Counted from the first letter of the stretch, positions 8,261-17,446 are shown. The stretch: DNA of 64,000 nucleotides from NORP240 sp942492445 (GCA_942492445.1 CALOEW010000030.1:1-64000), one strand, 5' to 3'. The notes: generated from the letters alone by a model not told the origin. A program made the numbers and translations.

Positions 8261-10855
8261 TCAGGCGACATCCTGAATGTTGGTAACCGGAATGTTCCTG
8301 ACTTTCTCCGCCGCCTCCATGTAGTCCTCGATTTCATTGAAATTGAGATAGCGGTAAATGCTCCCTGCCATGGTGTCGATATTCTTCATGTAGACCAGGT
8401 ACTCATCCATGCTGGGAATTTGCCCCAGGGCCGCGCAAACGGCGGCCAGTTCCGAGGAGGCCAGGAATACATTGGCACCCTGCCCGAGGCGGTTGGGGAA
8501 ATTCCTGGTGGAAGTGGAAACCACGGTGGAATTGGGGGCTACACGAGCCTGATTGCCCATACACAGGGAACAGCCGGGCATCTCGGTTCTGGCGCCGGAC
8601 ACGCCAAAAATATTGTATATGCCTTCCTCGGTCAGCTGGTGTTCGTCCATCTTGGTGGGTGGTGCCACCCAGAGGCGGGTCGGCAATCCACCTTCCACCT
8701 GCTTGAGAACTTCACTGGCGGCCCGGAAATGTCCGATGTTGGTCATACAGGAACCAATGAAGACTTCATCGATCTTTGTGCCCTGTACTTCAGACAGCGG
8801 CTTCACGTCGTCGGGATCGTTGGGGCAGGCCAGCAGCGGTTGCCTTATTTCGTTGAGGTCGATTTCGATTACTTTGTGGTACTCGGCATCCGGGTCGGGT
8901 TCCAGCAGTTGCGGATTCTCCAGCCAGGCTTCCATCGCCCTGGCACGGCGCTCCAAAGTCCGGGCATCCTGATAGCCCTGGGAAATCATCCAGCGCAACA
9001 GTGTCACATTGGACTTGAAGTACTCGATGATCGGTTCTTTGTTCAGTCGTATGGTGCAGCCGCCCGCCGACCGTTCGGCCGAAGCGTCGGAGATTTCAAA
9101 AGCCTGCTCCACTTTGAGATCAGGCAGGCCTTCGATCTCCAGGATGCGCCCGGAAAAGATGTTCTTCTTGCCTTTCTTGGCAATGGTCAGGTCACCTGAT
9201 TGAATAGCGGCATAGGGAATGGCATTGACCAGGTCCCGGAGGGTGATACCCGGCTGCATCTTCCCTTTGAAACGCACCAGGATGGATTCAGGCATGTCCA
9301 GTGGCATGACACCCGTGGCTGCGGCGAACGCTACCAGCCCGGACCCGGCGGGAAAAGAGATGCCGATGGGAAAACGGGTGTGGGAATCGCCGCCGGTGCC
9401 GACTGTGTCGGGCAGCAACATACGGTTCAGCCAGGAGTGAATGATGCCGTCTCCCGGACGCAGGGAGACACCGCCGCGTGTCTGAATGAAGTCCGGCAGG
9501 GTGTGCTGGGTTTCGATGTCCACCGGCTTTGGGTAAGCCGCGGTATGACAGAAAGACTGCATTACCAGGTCGGCGGAAAAACCCAGGCAGGCCAGGTCTT
9601 TCAGTTCGTCGCGGGTCATGGGGCCGGTGGTGTCCTGGCTGCCCACGGTGGTCATCCTGGGCTCGCAGTAGCTGCCCGGGCGCACGCCGTCAACGCCACA
9701 GGCGCGACCTACGATTTTCTGGGCCAGGGTGTACCCCCGGTCTGATACCTCGCCGCTGACCGGCACCCGGAATACGGTCGACGCTTCCAGGTCCAGGGCC
9801 TCTCTGGCACGTTGTGTCAGGCCACGGCCGATGATAAGGGGGATGCGCCCGCCGGCACGCACCTCGTCAAGCAACACCTCGGTTTTCAGCGTGAACTCGG
9901 CCAGCAGTTCATCACTGTCATGGCGTGTCACGCGACCTTCATACACATGAATGTCGATAATGTCGCCGGTGTTCAGATTGTCGACATCACATTCAAAGGG
10001 CAGGGCACCGGCATCCTCCATGGTGTTAAAGAAAATCGGCGCTATCTTGCCCGCGATGCAGATGCCGCCAGCACGTTTGTTCGGGACGTAGGGAATGTCG
10101 TCGCCGGTGTACCAGAGCACCGAATTGGTGGCGGATTTGCGCGATGACCCGGTTCCCATCACGTCACCGACAATGGCGACTGGAAATCCTTTCTCCTTGA
10201 GCTCGGCAATCTGTTGCTCCGCGTCGGTAACGCCTTCCCGGGGGTTCTTGTACATGGCCTTGGCATGCAGGGGGATGTCCGGCCGGGACCAGGCATCCTG
10301 GGCAGGAGAGAGGTCGTCGGTGTTGGTTTCGCCGGGAACCTTGAATACGGTGACTGTGATCACCGCCGGGAGTTCCTTGCGGGAAGTGAACCATTCAGCG
10401 TCGGCCCAGCTCTGCATGACCCGCCGGGCATTGGCGTTGCCTGCCCTGGCCTTGGCGTCGACATCGTGGAAGGCGTCAAACATCAGCAGGGTGTGACACA
10501 GCTGATCAGCCGCCAGAGCGCCCAGTTCCCCGTCTTCGAGCAGTTCCACCAGGGTGGCAATATTGTAGCCGCCGACCATGGTGCCAAGAAGTGTAACCGC
10601 ATGCTGCCGGTCGATCAGAGGCGACGAGGCATCCCCTTTTGCCAGGGCGGTCAGGAACCCTGCTTTCACGTAAGCGGCCTCATCCACGCCCGGTGGCACC
10701 CGGTTACTTATCAGGTCCAGAATAAACTCTTCCTCGCCGGCAGGAGGGTTCTTCAGGAGCTCGACGAGAGCGGCAACCTGTTCGGCGTTCAGAGGTTTGG
10801 GAACCACACCTTGCTCGGCGCGTTCGGCGACATGTTGTCTGTAGGCTTCTAGCAC
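8261..10855 (-). CDS. acnB: Aconitate hydratase B
   Basis: AcnB converts citrate to isocitrate in the TCA cycle and carries a labile [4Fe-4S] cluster. The 864-residue product matches AcnB length (E. coli 865). The HEAT-like N-terminal region is present. The cluster cysteines are seen in GSCMTNIGHFRAASEVL and PGCSLCMGNQARV near the C terminus. Translation starts at GTG with a GAGGA site 7 bases upstream. The gene is convergent with pepN and divergent from the DUF1289 gene. It reads through without interruption. Confidence 0.97.
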   Translation of the reverse strand: MLEAYRQHVAERAEQGVVPKPLNAEQVAALVELLKNPPAGEEEFILDLISNRVPPGVDEAAYVKAGFLTALAKGDASSPLIDRQHAVTLLGTMVGGYNIATLVELLEDGELGALAADQLCHTLLMFDAFHDVDAKARAGNANARRVMQSWADAEWFTSRKELPAVITVTVFKVPGETNTDDLSPAQDAWSRPDIPLHAKAMYKNPREGVTDAEQQIAELKEKGFPVAIVGDVMGTGSSRKSATNSVLWYTGDDIPYVPNKRAGGICIAGKIAPIFFNTMEDAGALPFECDVDNLNTGDIIDIHVYEGRVTRHDSDELLAEFTLKTEVLLDEVRAGGRIPLIIGRGLTQRAREALDLEASTVFRVPVSGEVSDRGYTLAQKIVGRACGVDGVRPGSYCEPRMTTVGSQDTTGPMTRDELKDLACLGFSADLVMQSFCHTAAYPKPVDIETQHTLPDFIQTRGGVSLRPGDGIIHSWLNRMLLPDTVGTGGDSHTRFPIGISFPAGSGLVAFAAATGVMPLDMPESILVRFKGKMQPGITLRDLVNAIPYAAIQSGDLTIAKKGKKNIFSGRILEIEGLPDLKVEQAFEISDASAERSAGGCTIRLNKEPIIEYFKSNVTLLRWMISQGYQDARTLERRARAMEAWLENPQLLEPDPDAEYHKVIEIDLNEIRQPLLACPNDPDDVKPLSEVQGTKIDEVFIGSCMTNIGHFRAASEVLKQVEGGLPTRLWVAPPTKMDEHQLTEEGIYNIFGVSGARTEMPGCSLCMGNQARVAPNSTVVSTSTRNFPNRLGQGANVFLASSELAAVCAALGQIPSMDEYLVYMKNIDTMAGSIYRYLNFNEIEDYMEAAEKVRNIPVTNIQDVA

Positions 10856-11275
10856 TGATTAGTCCTCGATTGTTTTACAAGCTTGAGTTGGGCGACGACC
10901 TGGGAAACCCGGTATCAGGTGCCGCTGAGCGTTGCGGTGCTTTCTCCGGGGTTCATAGCTGATGAGTTTCAGGGCCACCGCTGTCGGAGCAGGAAAAGTC
11001 GCTTGCGCGGGATGAAGAGTACGGCTTGCTGATGAACATCAGGACGACGTCGTGCCGTCAAAACCGGCCCGAATTCTACTGGAATCAGGGCGGAAAATCC
11101 AGTTTGCCAATTGCGCAGTGTCCGGGCAACGAACCTGGGTGCCGGGAATACGCTTCATGGACCCGGGTCCGTGCCAGGTTCGCGACCTGATTCCCCGACG
11201 CAATAAGGCTGCCCCGGGTTGTTAAAGTGTTACTTCGGGGGTAGGATTTCCCGATTGTCCGGGACTCAGTGGCAG
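10856..11275. other. Divergent intergenic region between acnB and the DUF1289 gene
   Basis: I see no gene in these 420 bases. A minus-strand TAGAAT (11073-11078) could be a -10 element for acnB, but no good -35 was found. A 9-bp inverted repeat, CGAACCTGG at 11130-11138 and CCAGGTTCG at 11174-11182, could be an operator or a weak RNA structure. Confidence 0.4.
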
Positions 11276-11743
11276 ATGAAAAAAATACGAACTCCCTGCA
11301 TCGGAATCTGTTCAACAACCTCGGTGGGCGACTTTATCTGCCGGGGTTGCAAGCGCTATTCCTTCGAGGTCATCAACTGGAACGCCTACAGCGACGAGGA
11401 AAAACTGGCCGTGCTGAGCCGGGTTGAGAAGCTCAATGTACAGATTCTCCAGAACCGGCTGGAACTGGTTTCCGAGCAACGGCTTCGACAGGGGCTGAAC
11501 GCCCGCAGGGTACCTTACGACGAAGCGTTGTCACCCTATTGCTGGGTGCACAACCTGCTGAAGCGATGCCACGACCGGATCGATTCCCTGGAGGAATTCG
11601 GGTTGGAGGTCAGGGCCGAATACCGGCACGTTGATTTGTCGAAACTCTGTGAACAGATAGACCAGGAGATTCTGGCCCTGTGCGAGGCGCATTTTGTCCG
11701 TTACCTGGCGGCTCCCGGGCTGCGACTGGCGGACCCGGGCTGA
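11276..11743 (+). CDS. DUF1289 domain-containing protein
   Basis: This protein of 155 residues opens with KKIRTPCIGICSTTSVGDFICRGCKR. That is the cysteine-rich DUF1289 signature, probably a small iron-sulfur or zinc site, as in E. coli YdhL-type proteins. The rest is helical and family-specific, ending with a possible extra Cys/His pair. I chose the ATG at 11276, immediately before the conserved domain, although the frame is open further upstream. It converges with lpxH, whose stop is only 5 bases away. Function is unknown. Confidence 0.75.
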   Translation: MKKIRTPCIGICSTTSVGDFICRGCKRYSFEVINWNAYSDEEKLAVLSRVEKLNVQILQNRLELVSEQRLRQGLNARRVPYDEALSPYCWVHNLLKRCHDRIDSLEEFGLEVRAEYRHVDLSKLCEQIDQEILALCEAHFVRYLAAPGLRLADPG

Positions 11744-11748
11744 ACAGT

Positions 11749-12492
11749 TCAGGATTCAGGCAGCGGGAAACTGTGCAGTGTTACCTGGCCCTGGCTGTCA
11801 ATTTGAGCGTACCATCCCGACCGGTCCCAGTCGCCGAGCACCACGCGATGACGCTGTTCCGGCCTGCCGCCCGGTTGTTCCAATAACAGTTCGTGCACCG
11901 CCGGACGGTGAGTGTGGCCGTGGATCAGGGTGTCCGCCCGCAGATCCGTCAACATCCTGGCGACGGCGCCTTCGGTGGCATCCATGATCTCAGCGGCGTT
12001 GCCGGTCGTTGCCTCCCTGCTTTGCTGACGTGCCTGTCGGGCGAATGCCTGGCGTTGCGCCAGGGGTTGTGCCAGAAATTCCCGTTGCCAGTCTGGATTT
12101 CTCACCAGATTGCGGAATTTCTGGTAGTCGGTGTCCCTGGTGCAGAGTATGTCGCCGTGCAGCAGCGCGATCCGTTTGCCGGCTACACTCAGCAGCTGGG
12201 GTTCTTCCAGCAGGGCAGCATTGCAGCGATCGGCATACTCGGCACCAATGAGGAAATCGCGGTTGCCGTGCATCAGGTAAATCTCGGTACCCCGGTCGGC
12301 CAGCTTTCGAAGTTCAACCGCGATTTCGTCGGCCAGCGGATTCGGCGCATCGTCGCCGATCCACACGTCGAACAGGTCACCGAGGATATAAAGCCGGGGG
12401 CAGGTGTGAGCCTTGTTCCGCAGAAAACCGATCAGTGCCGCGGTGATGTCGGGCCGGTGGTCTACAAGGTGCAGGTCTGAAATCAACAGCAA
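11749..12492 (-). CDS. lpxH: UDP-2,3-diacylglucosamine diphosphatase
   Basis: LpxH hydrolyses UDP-2,3-diacylglucosamine to lipid X and UMP at the inner membrane, a lipid A step. The metallophosphoesterase motifs appear in order: ISDLHL, GDLFDVWIGDD, HGNRDFLIG, LLHGD and HGHTHRP. The length of 247 residues is near E. coli LpxH (240). The start is a TTG; an in-frame TGA a few codons upstream excludes a longer form. It follows ppiB by 24 bases and is probably cotranscribed with it. Confidence 0.93.
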   Translation of the reverse strand: MLLISDLHLVDHRPDITAALIGFLRNKAHTCPRLYILGDLFDVWIGDDAPNPLADEIAVELRKLADRGTEIYLMHGNRDFLIGAEYADRCNAALLEEPQLLSVAGKRIALLHGDILCTRDTDYQKFRNLVRNPDWQREFLAQPLAQRQAFARQARQQSREATTGNAAEIMDATEGAVARMLTDLRADTLIHGHTHRPAVHELLLEQPGGRPEQRHRVVLGDWDRSGWYAQIDSQGQVTLHSFPLPES

Positions 12493-12516
12493 AGCGGAAT
12501 TGGTCCCGGTTCAAGG

Positions 12517-13014
12517 CTAGTCATTTACCACACGGGCCGATTCGATCAGGATGTCGTCCAGCGGAACGTCCTGATGACCCATGGCACTGCCGGTTTTACA
12601 ACCCCGGATCTTGTCTACCACGTCCATGCCGTCGACAACTTTGCCGAACACCGCATAACCCCAACCCTGGGGCGAGCGGTCCCGGTGATTGAGAAAATCG
12701 TTGTCGTTGATATTGATAAAGAACTGGGCCGTGGCGGAATGCGGATCCATGGTGCGGGCCATGGCGACAGTGCCGGTAGCGTTGGTCAGGCCGTTGTCTG
12801 CCTCGTTTTCGATCGGCGTGCCGGTGGCCTTCTGTTTCATGCCGGGTTCAAATCCGCCGCCCTGGATCATGAAATTGTCGATGACACGGTGAAAGATCGT
12901 CCCGTCGTAGAAACCCTTTTCCACGTAATCACGAAAATTTCCCGCACTTGTCGGTGCGCGATCATAATCCAGTTCCAGGGTGATGGTTCCCAGGCTGGTG
13001 TTCAGTTCAATCAT
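12517..13014 (-). CDS. ppiB: Peptidyl-prolyl cis-trans isomerase, cytoplasmic cyclophilin type
   Basis: A cyclophilin that speeds proline isomerisation during protein folding. The 165-residue product has the FHRVIDNFMIQGGGF core, the ATAQFFIN segment and FGKVVDGMDVVDKI. It has no signal peptide, so it is cytoplasmic like PpiB. I chose the ATG at 13014, which has an AAGGAA site, over upstream in-frame codons because homology begins with MIELNTSLG. It is upstream of lpxH and divergent from glnS, as in Pseudomonas. Confidence 0.93.
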   Translation of the reverse strand: MIELNTSLGTITLELDYDRAPTSAGNFRDYVEKGFYDGTIFHRVIDNFMIQGGGFEPGMKQKATGTPIENEADNGLTNATGTVAMARTMDPHSATAQFFININDNDFLNHRDRSPQGWGYAVFGKVVDGMDVVDKIRGCKTGSAMGHQDVPLDDILIESARVVND

Positions 13015-13100
13015 GGTTTTTTCCTTGGTTAAACAGCGCATTTCCGCCAGTTTTCCCCATGCATTGACTGTTGTCATCACGAGGGTCAACAGCCGGAAAA

Positions 13101-13115
13101 TTGACACCGGGTCAA
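13101..13115. promoter_or_regulatory. Dyad TTGAC-N5-GTCAA between ppiB and glnS
   Basis: A perfect 5-bp palindrome with a 5-base spacer in the divergent control region. It may be an operator, but half-sites this short can occur by chance. Confidence 0.25.
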
Positions 13116-13152
13116 TTAATTGGAGGTTGCCTGAAAACTGGGGTTCCCGGCC

Positions 13153-13181
13153 TTATGGGAACTGCGTGAACGGGCTATAAT
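13153..13181 (+). promoter_or_regulatory. Candidate promoter of glnS-cysS
   Basis: A perfect TATAAT at 13176-13181 has a poor TTATGG 17 bases upstream as -35. It lies 36 bases before the chosen glnS start. Confidence 0.4.
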
Positions 13182-13217
13182 ACGGCTTTTGACCAGCATG
13201 AGGAAGTGCAAGCCCAG

Positions 13218-14987
13218 ATGCCACCGTCCCAGTCAGGCAACAAGCCGCAAAACCCCCAGGGCCAATCGAAAGGCTCCAGATCGAGCTCCAACTTCATCCG
13301 TCACCTGATCGAGCAAGACCTGGCTTCCGGAAAATACGGAGGCAGAGTACATACCCGGTTTCCGCCGGAGCCGAACGGTTACCTGCACATTGGCCATGCC
13401 AAATCGATCTGCCTGAATTTCTCCCTGGCACAGGAATATGGCGGGCGTTGCAATCTGCGCTTTGATGACACCAATCCAGCCAGGGAAAGCCAGGAGTATG
13501 TCGATGCCATCAAGGAGAACATTCTGTGGCTGGGATTTCAGTGGCATGGTGAAGTCCGCTATGCGTCAGATTATTTCGAAAAACTGTACCAGTTCGCCGT
13601 GCAGCTGATCCGCAGTGGCAAAGCCTATGTCTGCAGCCTCACTGCTCACCAGGCAAGAGAATATCGTGGCACGCTGACCGAACCGGGTCGTAACAGCCCT
13701 GACCGGGACAGGTCGGTAGAGGACAACCTGGAAATGTTCGAACGCATGCGTGCGGGCGAATTCACCGATGGCGAATACAGCCTGAGGGCACGCATTGACA
13801 TGGCGTCTCCGAATGTCACAATGCGAGATCCGGTTCTCTACCGGATACGCCATGTGACCCATCACCAGACCGGGGATACATGGTGCATCTACCCCACCTA
13901 CGATTACACCCACTGCCTGTCAGACGCGATAGAAGGCATAACCCACTCGCTGTGCACCCTTGAGTTCGAGGACCACCGCCCGCTGTACAACTGGATACTG
14001 CAAAACCTGGACCTGGACAGCATACGCCGGGTGAGCGATCTGGCGGATTCGGACTACGAATACGTGTTGCCGGAGCAGACTGAATTTGCCAAGCTGCGGA
14101 TCAACTACACCATGGGCGGCAAGCGAAATCTCAAGGACATGGTGGAGACGGGTGTAGTCCACGGCTGGGACGACCCGAGAATGAATACCCTGGCAGGGCT
14201 GAGGCGCCGCGGAGTCACGCCGGCTGCTATCCGCAATTTCTGCGAGATGGTCGGGGTGGCGCGAAGTGAAAGTGTCGTGGACATGGGCATGCTGGAACAT
14301 TGCATCCGTGAGGATCTTGACAGGAATGCGCCGCGAGTCATGTGTGTCCTGGCCCCTCTTAAAGTGACGTTAAGCAATGTGGATGATTCGGCCGAGTCGG
14401 TGTTGAAGATGCCGAATCATCCGAAGGACGAATCCATGGGATTCCGGGAGGTGCCGTTCACCCGCGATATTTACATCGATCGCAGTGATTTCGAGGTGGA
14501 ACCACCGCCGGGTTTCAAGCGCCTTAAACCGGGCGGCGAAGTCCGGCTGCGGGGCGCCTATGTCATCCGCTGCGATGAGGTGGTCAGGGGCGAATCCGGA
14601 GAAGTGACCGAGCTGGTCTGTTCTATCGACCCGGAAACTCTGGGGAGAAACCCGGAAGGCCGCAAGGTCAAGGGCGTGATTCACTGGGTCTCCGCAAGCG
14701 CCGGGCTGCCGGTGAAGGTCAGACTTTACGACCGACTGTTTGTGGCGGAAAATCCCGAGGACAAGTCCATAGAGGATTATCGTGACTGTCTGAATCCGGA
14801 ATCGTTGATCGAGCTGGATGGCTGTGTGGTTGAACCTTCCGTGACCAAGACCGAGACCGGGGCGGGATTCCAGTTCGAAAGGGAAGGGTATTTCTGTATC
14901 GACAGGTCTGATTCAGAAGGCGGCGCTCTGGTATTCAATCGAACCATCACCCTGCGTGACTCCTGGAATCCAACCGGGCGGGGGTGA
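13218..14987 (+). CDS. glnS: Glutaminyl-tRNA synthetase
   Basis: Class I synthetase that charges tRNA-Gln in the cytoplasm. The 589-residue protein shows PPEPNGYLHIGHAKSICLNF with the HIGH motif, RFDDTNP, and the C-terminal beta-barrel anticodon-binding region. The KMSKS equivalent is near residue 280 in the usual divergent form. An AGGAAG ribosome site lies 11 bases before the ATG at 13218; a GTG at 13206 would sit on that site and is less likely. The N terminus has about 25 extra low-complexity residues compared with E. coli. Its stop overlaps the upstream in-frame GTG of cysS. Confidence 0.96.
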   Translation: MPPSQSGNKPQNPQGQSKGSRSSSNFIRHLIEQDLASGKYGGRVHTRFPPEPNGYLHIGHAKSICLNFSLAQEYGGRCNLRFDDTNPARESQEYVDAIKENILWLGFQWHGEVRYASDYFEKLYQFAVQLIRSGKAYVCSLTAHQAREYRGTLTEPGRNSPDRDRSVEDNLEMFERMRAGEFTDGEYSLRARIDMASPNVTMRDPVLYRIRHVTHHQTGDTWCIYPTYDYTHCLSDAIEGITHSLCTLEFEDHRPLYNWILQNLDLDSIRRVSDLADSDYEYVLPEQTEFAKLRINYTMGGKRNLKDMVETGVVHGWDDPRMNTLAGLRRRGVTPAAIRNFCEMVGVARSESVVDMGMLEHCIREDLDRNAPRVMCVLAPLKVTLSNVDDSAESVLKMPNHPKDESMGFREVPFTRDIYIDRSDFEVEPPPGFKRLKPGGEVRLRGAYVIRCDEVVRGESGEVTELVCSIDPETLGRNPEGRKVKGVIHWVSASAGLPVKVRLYDRLFVAENPEDKSIEDYRDCLNPESLIELDGCVVEPSVTKTETGAGFQFEREGYFCIDRSDSEGGALVFNRTITLRDSWNPTGRG

Positions 14988-14995
14988 GTGTGTCG

Positions 14996-16399
14996 ATGCT
15001 GAAGAATGTCGAAATCAAAATTTATAACACCCTGACTCAGCGTAAGGAAACACTCCAGCCCATCGAGCCCGGCCGGATCAGGATCTACGTTTGTGGCATC
15101 ACGACCTACGACTACAGTCATCTCGGTCATGCCCGGATGCTGGTCGCTTTTGACATCGTGGTGCGCTACCTGCGGGCCAGAGGGTTCGACGTTACCTATG
15201 TTCGCAATATAACTGATATCGATGACAAGATTCTGAAGCGGGCCAGGGAGAACGATGAATTGTTCTCCGATCTCACTGCCCGGTTTATCGACGCCATGCA
15301 CGAGGACGAACGCGCCCTTGCCATCCTTCCGCCCGACATCGAACCCCGTGCAACGGAACACATTTCGGAAATTATCGCCCTGATCGAAAAACTCATCGAG
15401 CGGGAGTACGCCTACCGCGTCGCTAACGGCGATGTCTATTTCGATGTTGAAAGTTTTCCAGCCTATGGCGCACTGTCCAAGAAAAACCCTGAAGATCTGC
15501 TGGCAGGAGCCCGCGTGGAGGTCGGCGAACTGAAGCGCGATCCTAGAGATTTTGCTCTCTGGAAAGCGGCCCAGGACGGCGAGGTAGGGTGGGATTCACC
15601 CTGGGGGTACGGGCGCCCGGGCTGGCATATCGAGTGTTCCGCCATGTCGACAAACTGCCTCGGTGAACACTTCGACATTCATGGCGGGGGCTCCGATCTG
15701 ATGTTTCCCCACCATGAAAACGAAATCGCTCAATCGGAGGCGGCCAGTGGCCGGAAATTCGCCAACATCTGGATGCACAATGGCCCACTTCGGGTGGATG
15801 ACGAGAAAATGTCCAAGTCCCTTGGCAATTTTTTCACTATCCGGGAGGTGCTGAAAAGTTACGATGCCGAGGTGGTCCGTTACCTGCTCGTTGCCAGCCA
15901 GTACCGCAGCCCGATCAACTATTCGGAACAGAACCTGAAACAGGCTGCAAGCTCGCTGGAACGGCTGTATTCGGCCTTGAAGGATGTGGATACCAGCGGA
16001 GTCAAGTCCCTGGTGAACGGGCGTTTCGAAAAAGCTTTCTACGCCGCCATGGATGACGATTTCAATACCGCGGAGGGTGTCAAGGTGCTTTTCGATATCG
16101 CCCGTGAAATCAACCGCTGCAAAAATGCAGATTCCCATAAGGCGGCGCAACTGGCTGAACTGCTGGTGCGCCTGGGCAGGATTCTGGGACTGTTGCAGGC
16201 GTCACCGGCTGCGTTCCTGCAGGGCAGTGTCGGATCGGAAGTGGAGCCGGCTTACATCGAGTCGTTACTGGAAAAGCGTCGGCAGGCGCGGGTTGACAAG
16301 GATTGGCACACGGCCGATGCCATACGCGAGGAGCTGAGCCGGCTCAACGTTGTGGTCGAAGACTCGGCGGAGGGCAGCACCTGGCGTATTGAACGATGA
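14996..16399 (+). CDS. cysS: Cysteinyl-tRNA synthetase
   Basis: Class I synthetase that charges tRNA-Cys. YVCGITTYDYSHLGHARMLVAFD contains the HIGH equivalent (HLGH) and a zinc cysteine. SPWGYGRPGWHIECSAM and HGGGSDLMFPHHENE supply the other zinc ligands, and KMSKSLGNFF is the KMSKS loop. I start at the ATG at 14996, where homology begins; a GTG at 14984 overlaps the glnS stop and is an alternative. The length of 467 residues fits the family. It is cotranscribed with glnS and followed by a tRNA cluster. Confidence 0.95.
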   Translation: MLKNVEIKIYNTLTQRKETLQPIEPGRIRIYVCGITTYDYSHLGHARMLVAFDIVVRYLRARGFDVTYVRNITDIDDKILKRARENDELFSDLTARFIDAMHEDERALAILPPDIEPRATEHISEIIALIEKLIEREYAYRVANGDVYFDVESFPAYGALSKKNPEDLLAGARVEVGELKRDPRDFALWKAAQDGEVGWDSPWGYGRPGWHIECSAMSTNCLGEHFDIHGGGSDLMFPHHENEIAQSEAASGRKFANIWMHNGPLRVDDEKMSKSLGNFFTIREVLKSYDAEVVRYLLVASQYRSPINYSEQNLKQAASSLERLYSALKDVDTSGVKSLVNGRFEKAFYAAMDDDFNTAEGVKVLFDIAREINRCKNADSHKAAQLAELLVRLGRILGLLQASPAAFLQGSVGSEVEPAYIESLLEKRRQARVDKDWHTADAIREELSRLNVVVEDSAEGSTWRIER

Positions 16400-16446
16400 T
16401 CCCCTGCCGGCCTCTGAAACCGGCCTCTGGCGGGCCGAATCAAGCA

Positions 16447-16475
16447 TTGACTGGCCGCAGTCTCATGAGTATTAT
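16447..16475 (+). promoter_or_regulatory. Strong sigma-70 promoter of the tRNA-Pro operon
   Basis: TTGACT and TATTAT are separated by exactly 17 bases and end 29 bases before the mature tRNA-Pro 5' end. Both hexamers match five of six consensus bases. Confidence 0.7.
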
Positions 16476-16504
16476 CCCTGCCTCCTGAAAATAATGTGCC
16501 CAGT

Positions 16505-16581
16505 CGGGGTATAGCGCAGTCTGGTAGCGCGCTTGCTTTGGGAGCAAGATGTCGGGAGTTCAAATCTCTCTACCCCGACCA
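16505..16581 (+). tRNA. tRNA-Pro (anticodon TGG)
   Basis: A complete cloverleaf of 77 bases with encoded CCA. The acceptor CGGGGTA pairs with TACCCCG, the anticodon stem is CTTGC/GCAAG around TTTGGGA, and the T arm is GGGAG-TTCAAAT-CTCTC. The anticodon TGG reads proline codons. It lies 105 bases downstream of cysS. Confidence 0.97.
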
Positions 16582-16598
16582 GTTTTTTCATCTTGATG

Positions 16599-16638
16599 GT
16601 GACCGTAGCTCAGTTGGTAGAGCCCCGGACTGTGACTC
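16599..16638 (+). pseudogene. tRNA-His (GTG) 5' fragment, truncated in the anticodon stem
   Basis: The first 40 bases match a histidine tRNA: acceptor 5' strand GTGACCG, D arm GCTC-AGTTGGTA-GAGC, 5' anticodon strand and the GTG anticodon at 16632-16634. Two bases into the 3' anticodon strand the match ends. The rest of the anticodon stem, T arm, acceptor 3' strand and CCA are missing, and none was found before tRNA-Arg. The following bases read as the interior of a serine-hydrolase gene. This copy cannot make a tRNA; an intact copy must exist elsewhere if the sequence is correct. Confidence 0.85.
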
Positions 16639-17157
16639 ACTGGCGAAACACAGGTGGCTGGGGAATTGCTACGTGCCGCAATCGGCAGGCCGCTGGCCGA
16701 CTACCTTTCAGAAAAGATCTGGGCTCGATTCGGAATGGAGGCCCAAGCCACCTGGTGGCTGGAATCGCCGGGCGGGGTTGAGGTTGGGGGAAGTGGGATA
16801 GCAGCGACTTTGCGAGACTACGGTCGGTTTGGTTTGTTTTTACTCAACGATGGTATCGTGATGGGCGAGCGCACTCTCCCGGAGGGTTGGGTTGAGCAGG
16901 CCTCGAGCCCGTTTGAAATCGAAGGCGGCCAGACGGTCGCTTACGGTTACATGACCTGGCCGCTGGCGGCGGAACCGGGATCAATACACGAGGGAGCCTA
17001 CAGTGCTATCGGGATTCACGGCCAGACTGTCTACATCAATCCTGCCGAGCGCGTGGTTATTGTTGTGTTGAGTGCGAGATCAAAACCTACCGGGATGTCG
17101 GTAATAAACGACGATGACCTGTTCGGGGCAATGACCGGGATCTTAATAAAAAATTAA
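16639..17157 (+). pseudogene. C-terminal remnant of a beta-lactamase-family serine hydrolase
   Basis: An open frame of about 172 residues begins at the tRNA-His junction with TGETQVAGELLRAAIGRPLA and runs to a stop at 17157. It matches the C-terminal part of class C beta-lactamase-like hydrolases (IAATLRDYGRFGLFLLNDG, GIHGQTVYINPAERVVIVVLS). The N-terminal half with the SxxK nucleophile and YxN motif is absent. There is no start codon or ribosome site at the junction, so I regard it as a fragment. An in-frame GTG at 16654 exists but would not restore the active site. It was probably carried in by recombination, or it marks an assembly join. Confidence 0.75.
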
Positions 17158-17295
17158 GGGGCAGACTTCGCTTGTATCGCGCCGGACTCTCTTGCCTCTG
17201 CCGGCCCAAGGCCTGCTTTATAGGAACGCCGGCAGAACGGAAGGACTGAGCCAGCCAGCAAAATCACATTGGCGCCAACTTGTAGTTCCACAACA

Positions 17296-17318
17296 AAGCC
17301 CCGCACCGGGCGGGGCTT
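17296..17318 (-). terminator. Hairpin terminator after the PEP-CTERM remnant
   Basis: A perfect 9-bp stem, AAGCCCCGC/GCGGGGCTT, with a 5-base loop sits 18 bases past the minus-strand stop at 17336-17338. The tail TGTTGT is only moderately T-rich. Confidence 0.6.
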
Positions 17319-17335
17319 CCTGAATCAGTTCAGAG

Positions 17336-17446
17336 CTAGCTTAGCTTGCGTCTTCGGGTCAGGCTCAATCCCAATAGGCCCAGACCAAGCAGCGCTATGG
17401 CTGACGGTTCTGGAGCACCTGCGGGACCCGCGCACTGAGACTTGTG
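17336..17446 (-). pseudogene. Orphan PEP-CTERM sorting-signal tail
   Basis: Thirty-six codons end in APEPSAIALLGLGLLGLSLT followed by RRRKLS and a stop. That is a textbook PEP-CTERM signal: the PEP motif, a hydrophobic helix and a basic cluster. Such tails direct exported proteins to an exosortase and are clipped there. In this frame a stop occurs right upstream (17447-17449) and no export signal or body of the protein is seen, so only the 3' end of the gene remains. The terminator just downstream is kept. The find implies exosortase in this or a donor genome. Confidence 0.7.
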
